Of a stretch of 8,074 nucleotides of DNA, positions 6,195 to 8,074 are shown one piece after another. Numbering within the stretch: position 1 is the first letter of the stretch; every line of letters begins with the position of its first letter. The stretch covers positions 1-8,074 of the forward strand of contig JAGGWO010000114.1 of NCBI GenBank assembly GCA_021157485.1, read 5' to 3'. The translations under genes and the position numbers were made by a program. The notes under the pieces were generated by a model that searched no databases, was not told the DNA's origin, and worked only from the letters and a program-made list of their open reading frames with translations. The DNA is from Sulfurimonas sp. GTDB taxonomy: Bacteria; Campylobacterota; Campylobacteria; Campylobacterales; Sulfurimonadaceae.

Positions 6195-6345
6195 ATCGTA
6201 ATAACTTCTGAAATAATCCCTCTGTGATTAGAAGGTACTTTGCAAAAAGTATACTACGCCAATTGGCGGTAAGAGGCACAATAAATATAATTTTTATATT
6301 CATTCTGCAAAATAATACCCCACAAAATTAAATTTAGGAAATAAC
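6195..6345 (+). promoter_or_regulatory. Long, foldable 5' leader of the rpsP operon (regulatory candidate)
   Basis: Several hairpins can be drawn: CTTCT/AGAAG (6205-6209/6230-6234) stacked through a five-base bulge on AATC/GATT (6215-6218/6226-6229); GTA-CTTT/AAAG-TA-TAC (6235-6241/6246-6254, two-base bulge) capped by a GCAA tetraloop; CGCC-AATT-GGCG (6257-6268); and AATATAA/TTATATT (6284-6290/6294-6300). In read-through transcripts from ffh, CCGCCA (6190-6195) could instead pair with TGGCGG (6264-6269) and close a three-way junction. Ribosomal-protein operons often carry such leaders, but I do not recognise this one as a known Rfam class. The rpsP ribosome site AGGA (6336-6339) lies outside these stems. 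Confidence 0.4.
6263..6291 (+). promoter_or_regulatory. Second promoter candidate for rpsP (P2), overlapping a palindrome
   Basis: TTGGCG (6263-6268) and a perfect TATAAT (6286-6291) are 17 bases apart, which would start RNA near 6298. The -35 lies within the perfect palindrome CGCCAATTGGCG (6257-6268), so a protein bound there could block it. The TATAAT lies in a generally AT-only run, so P2 is less certain than P1. Confidence 0.4.
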
Positions 6346-6573
6346 ATGACAGTAATTAGACTTACTCGTATGGGAAGAAAAAAACAACCTTTTTACAGAA
6401 TCGCTGTAACAGATAGCCGTAAACGTAGAGATGGTGGTTGGATTGAGTTAATCGGACACTATAACCCAATGGTAGCTGAGAAAACTTTAGTAGTTGATAA
6501 CGAAAGATTAGATTATTGGATTAGTACTGGTGCTCAAATGAGTGATCGTGTTAAAAAGATTACTGGTCGTTAG
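6346..6573 (+). CDS. rpsP: 30S ribosomal protein bS16
   Basis: S16 binds 16S rRNA early in small-subunit assembly. The 75-residue product starts with [21 protein letters not shown] (3-23) and continues with [18 protein letters not shown] (24-41), both nearly invariant for the family; the C-terminus is short, as in other bacteria with 75-80-residue S16. TAGGAA with AGGA at 6336-6339, six bases before the ATG, is the ribosome site. It heads the rpsP-khpA-rimM-trmD-rplS operon and stops two bases before the khpA start. Expression probably comes from P1 with possible read-through from ffh. Confidence 0.99.
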   Translation: MTVIRLTRMGRKKQPFYRIAVTDSRKRRDGGWIELIGHYNPMVAEKTLVVDNERLDYWISTGAQMSDRVKKITGR

Positions 6574-6575
6574 TC

Positions 6576-6812
6576 ATGATTGCTGATTTTGTCGCACAAT
6601 TTGCAAGACTTATAGCATCAAATCCTGATGATATAAGAGTTGAAGTACAAGAAGGCGACGAAATAACAGAGATAGTTCTTTATGCTAATCAAGCGGACAT
6701 TGGTAAGCTGATTGGTAAGAGTGGTAAGATGATAGGCGCAATTAAAACTGTAATCTCTGGCTGTAAAGCTAAAGATGGTGTGAGTTACCGTATCAATGTC
6801 GAACCAGTATAA
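6576..6812 (+). CDS. khpA: KH-domain RNA-binding protein KhpA (YlqC family)
   Basis: This 78-residue protein is essentially one KH domain. The GxxG nucleic-acid loop is in LIGKSGKMIGAIKTVI (45-60, GKSG 47-50), and the N-terminal MIADFVAQFARLIASNPDDIRV matches the YlqC/KhpA family start. In Firmicutes KhpA works with KhpB/EloR as an RNA chaperone affecting cell division and elongation; in Campylobacterota its role is unproven, and placement between S16 and RimM suggests a link to ribosome assembly. It starts two bases after the rpsP stop without a clear ribosome site, so translation is probably coupled. Its last 17 bases overlap rimM. The gene symbol follows the family name. Confidence 0.93.
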   Translation: MIADFVAQFARLIASNPDDIRVEVQEGDEITEIVLYANQADIGKLIGKSGKMIGAIKTVISGCKAKDGVSYRINVEPV

Positions 6813-7338
6813 AGAACAACTTCTTCATATCGCTACTATCGGCAAAACTGTCGGTATAAAAGGCGATATGAAATTTCACATTAAATGTGATTTCCCCGAA
6901 CAATTTCATAATGGTGCAACTTTTTTTTCTAATCTAAAACAAAATATTACTTTAGCTGATGTAAACCTCGATAGAGATTTAGTCAAAATAGCGGGTATAA
7001 ATACAATAGAAGATGCTAAAAAATTTACTAATGCAAAACTTTTCACAACTAGAGAAGAGACAAGAAAAAACTGTCATTTAGATGAGGGTGAGTATTTTTG
7101 GTTTGATATAGATGATTGTGAAGTTTATGAAGATGGAAAACTTTTAGGCGTAGTTAATGAAGTTGAGAGAATTGCTATTACTAATTATTTAAATGTTAAG
7201 ACTAGCGAAGAGTTAGTTAAAGCAGGTAGAGCTAAAGTATTTCTGATTCCATTTGCTGAACCATTTCGTGTGAGTGTAGATATAGATAAAAAAATCATCA
7301 CAGTGAGTGGTGCTATGGATATTTTAGAAGCTTCATAA
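6796..7338 (+). CDS. rimM: 16S rRNA processing / 30S maturation factor RimM
   Basis: RimM binds S19 and the 3' head domain of 16S rRNA during 30S maturation. The 180-residue protein has the N-terminal barrel motif IATIGKTVGIKGDMKF (12-27; usual form IG.I...HGLKGE.KV), the linker and PRC-barrel entry GEYFWFDIDDCEVY (98-111) and the C-terminal FLIPFAEPFRVSVDIDKKII (149-168), all in normal order and length. The ATG at 6796 lies inside khpA; the family motif begins at residue 12, so no earlier start is needed. Its TAA overlaps the trmD ATG by one base (TAATG), a standard sign of coupled translation. The sequence is more divergent from E. coli than its neighbours, as is usual for RimM. Confidence 0.96.
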   Translation: MSNQYKEQLLHIATIGKTVGIKGDMKFHIKCDFPEQFHNGATFFSNLKQNITLADVNLDRDLVKIAGINTIEDAKKFTNAKLFTTREETRKNCHLDEGEYFWFDIDDCEVYEDGKLLGVVNEVERIAITNYLNVKTSEELVKAGRAKVFLIPFAEPFRVSVDIDKKIITVSGAMDILEAS

Positions 7339-8033
7339 TGAAATTTACTTTCGTAACACTTTTTTCTAACCTTGTAAAAGGTTACTTTCAAGACTCCATA
7401 CTAAAACGTGCAATAGATAAAGATATATTTAGTGTAGATTATTTAAATCCAAGAGATTTTAGTAATAACAAACACTTTAAAGTTGATGATACTGCAGTTG
7501 GTGGTGGCGCTGGAATGGTTATGAATCCTCAACCACTTTTTACTGCTTTGGATACACTAAAAAAGCAAGAAGAAGATATTCATATAATTTTTATGACTCC
7601 TGTTGCAAAGCCTTTTTCTCAAAATGATGCAAAAAGATTAGCAAAAAAATCACATATAGCTTTTGTTAGTGGAAGATATGAAGGGATTGATGAGAGAGTA
7701 ATAGAAGAGTATGCGGATGAAGTGTTTTCTATTGGTGATTATATTTTAACTGGAGGTGAATTAGCTTCTTTAGTTATTTGTGATGCAGTTAGTAGAAATA
7801 TTGATGGTGTTTTAGGAAATAGTGATTCATTAAGTATAGAGAGCTTTGAAACGCCACTTCTAGAAGCACCATCTTTTTCAAAACCAAAGAATTATGAAGG
7901 AAATTGTGTTCCATCAGAATACTTAAAGGGAAATCATAGTAAAATTCGCACACTAAAAATAGCCCTGTCTGAGTGTAAGACTAAATTTTTCAGACCAGAG
8001 CAGCATTTAAAGCATAAAATAACCAAGCGTTAG
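7338..8033 (+). CDS. trmD: tRNA (guanine-N1-)-methyltransferase
   Basis: TrmD methylates G37 of tRNAs with a G36G37 anticodon context, preventing +1 frameshifts, using S-adenosylmethionine in a trefoil-knot SPOUT fold as a dimer. The 231 residues show VDDTAVGGGAGMVM (49-62), IFMTPVAKPFSQ (84-95), SGRYEGIDERV (111-121), FSIGDYILTGGELAS (130-144), SRNIDGVLG (152-160 region) and GNHSKIR (198-204). Aligned by eye with E. coli TrmD, the catalytic Asp169 in EDSF corresponds to Glu168 in IESF, while Arg154 matches Arg153. The family's HYTRP block reads SFSKP. The C-terminal domain is shorter than in E. coli. It starts on the last base of the rimM stop codon, with only AGAAG as a possible ribosome site. 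Confidence 0.98.
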   Translation: MKFTFVTLFSNLVKGYFQDSILKRAIDKDIFSVDYLNPRDFSNNKHFKVDDTAVGGGAGMVMNPQPLFTALDTLKKQEEDIHIIFMTPVAKPFSQNDAKRLAKKSHIAFVSGRYEGIDERVIEEYADEVFSIGDYILTGGELASLVICDAVSRNIDGVLGNSDSLSIESFETPLLEAPSFSKPKNYEGNCVPSEYLKGNHSKIRTLKIALSECKTKFFRPEQHLKHKITKR

Positions 8034-8052
8034 CATAGTAAAAGGAAACCTT

Positions 8053-8074
8053 ATGAGAAATAAGTACATAGAAA
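8053..8074 (+). CDS. rplS: 50S ribosomal protein bL19 (5' end only)
   Basis: Only MRNKYIE can be read before the window ends. This matches the start of Campylobacterota L19 as I recall it, and rplS is the expected gene after trmD in nearly all bacteria. AAGGA at 8042-8046, six bases upstream of the ATG, is a good ribosome site, stronger than those of the coupled genes before it. The gap to trmD is 19 bases with no terminator, so it belongs to the same operon. Confidence 0.85.

Noticed and set aside
6042..6227. 61-codon open frame in the ffh-rpsP gap
   Set aside because: It runs through the palindromic repeat-like element and straight across the strong promoter, has no ribosome site, and its composition does not look like a protein. 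Open frames are common across such hairpins.
6190..6270. tRNA or SRP RNA gene in the ffh-rpsP gap
   Set aside because: The closing stem is only six pairs, there is no T-arm GTTCRA or CCA end, and the conserved GGAA/AGCAG hairpin of 4.5S RNA is absent.
518..8074. A new defence, mobile or biosynthetic system
   Set aside because: Every plus-strand gene belongs to a well-known family or is a plain TPR protein, in an order typical of Campylobacterota core genome. No nuclease, toxin, integrase or reverse transcriptase motif is present.

Overview
The window looks like chromosomal core sequence from a Campylobacterota (epsilonproteobacterial) organism, most like the Sulfurimonas/Sulfurovum side of the phylum. 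The grounds are the AT-rich base composition, the strong TTTTTGCTATAAT-type promoter, the AAAGGAG-type ribosome sites, and a gene order I recall from Campylobacter jejuni (about Cj0705-Cj0714) and in part from Helicobacter pylori (HP0959-HP0956). The genus is an inference. There is no phage, plasmid, CRISPR or transposase gene.

Layout. Bases 1-394 (minus strand) are the 5' two-thirds or so of an ABC-transporter ATPase of the LolD/MacB type. A 123-base divergent intergenic region follows, with back-to-back promoter candidates and a small palindrome. All remaining genes are on the plus strand. The first cluster is a membrane-anchored TPR protein (518-1117), a Nif3/DUF34 metal protein (1132-1854), a coiled-coil zinc-ribbon protein of the HP0958/FlgZ type (1903-2616), the Kdo transferase waaA with a TTG start (2620-3789), an RluA-type pseudouridine synthase (3877-4608) and ffh, the SRP GTPase (4668-6014). 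The waaA-rluA gap holds two tandem stem-loops.

The 331-base gap 6015-6345 is the most interesting part. It holds a GC-richer nested palindromic element that resembles an ERIC/IRU repeat (6025-6124), a near-consensus sigma-70 promoter (6160-6188), a leader that can fold into several hairpins, and a second promoter candidate whose -35 lies inside a perfect 12-bp palindrome. Then comes the compact ribosomal operon rpsP-khpA-rimM-trmD-rplS, with gaps of 2 bases or overlaps of 17 and 1 bases between the first four genes; rplS runs off the end.

How the genes work together: the right half is a ribosome and secretion module (S16 and L19, the S16-associated maturation factor RimM, a KH RNA chaperone, the tRNA m1G37 methyltransferase TrmD, Ffh, an rRNA/tRNA pseudouridine synthase). 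The left half joins envelope functions (WaaA, ABC ATPase) with a FlgZ-like flagellar/RNA regulator and conserved proteins of uncertain role. I do not see a new multi-gene system. The points that deserve a second look are the non-coding elements, the in-frame amber/TTG junction between the zinc-ribbon gene and waaA, an Asp-to-Glu change at the TrmD catalytic position, and a short-linker RluA enzyme.
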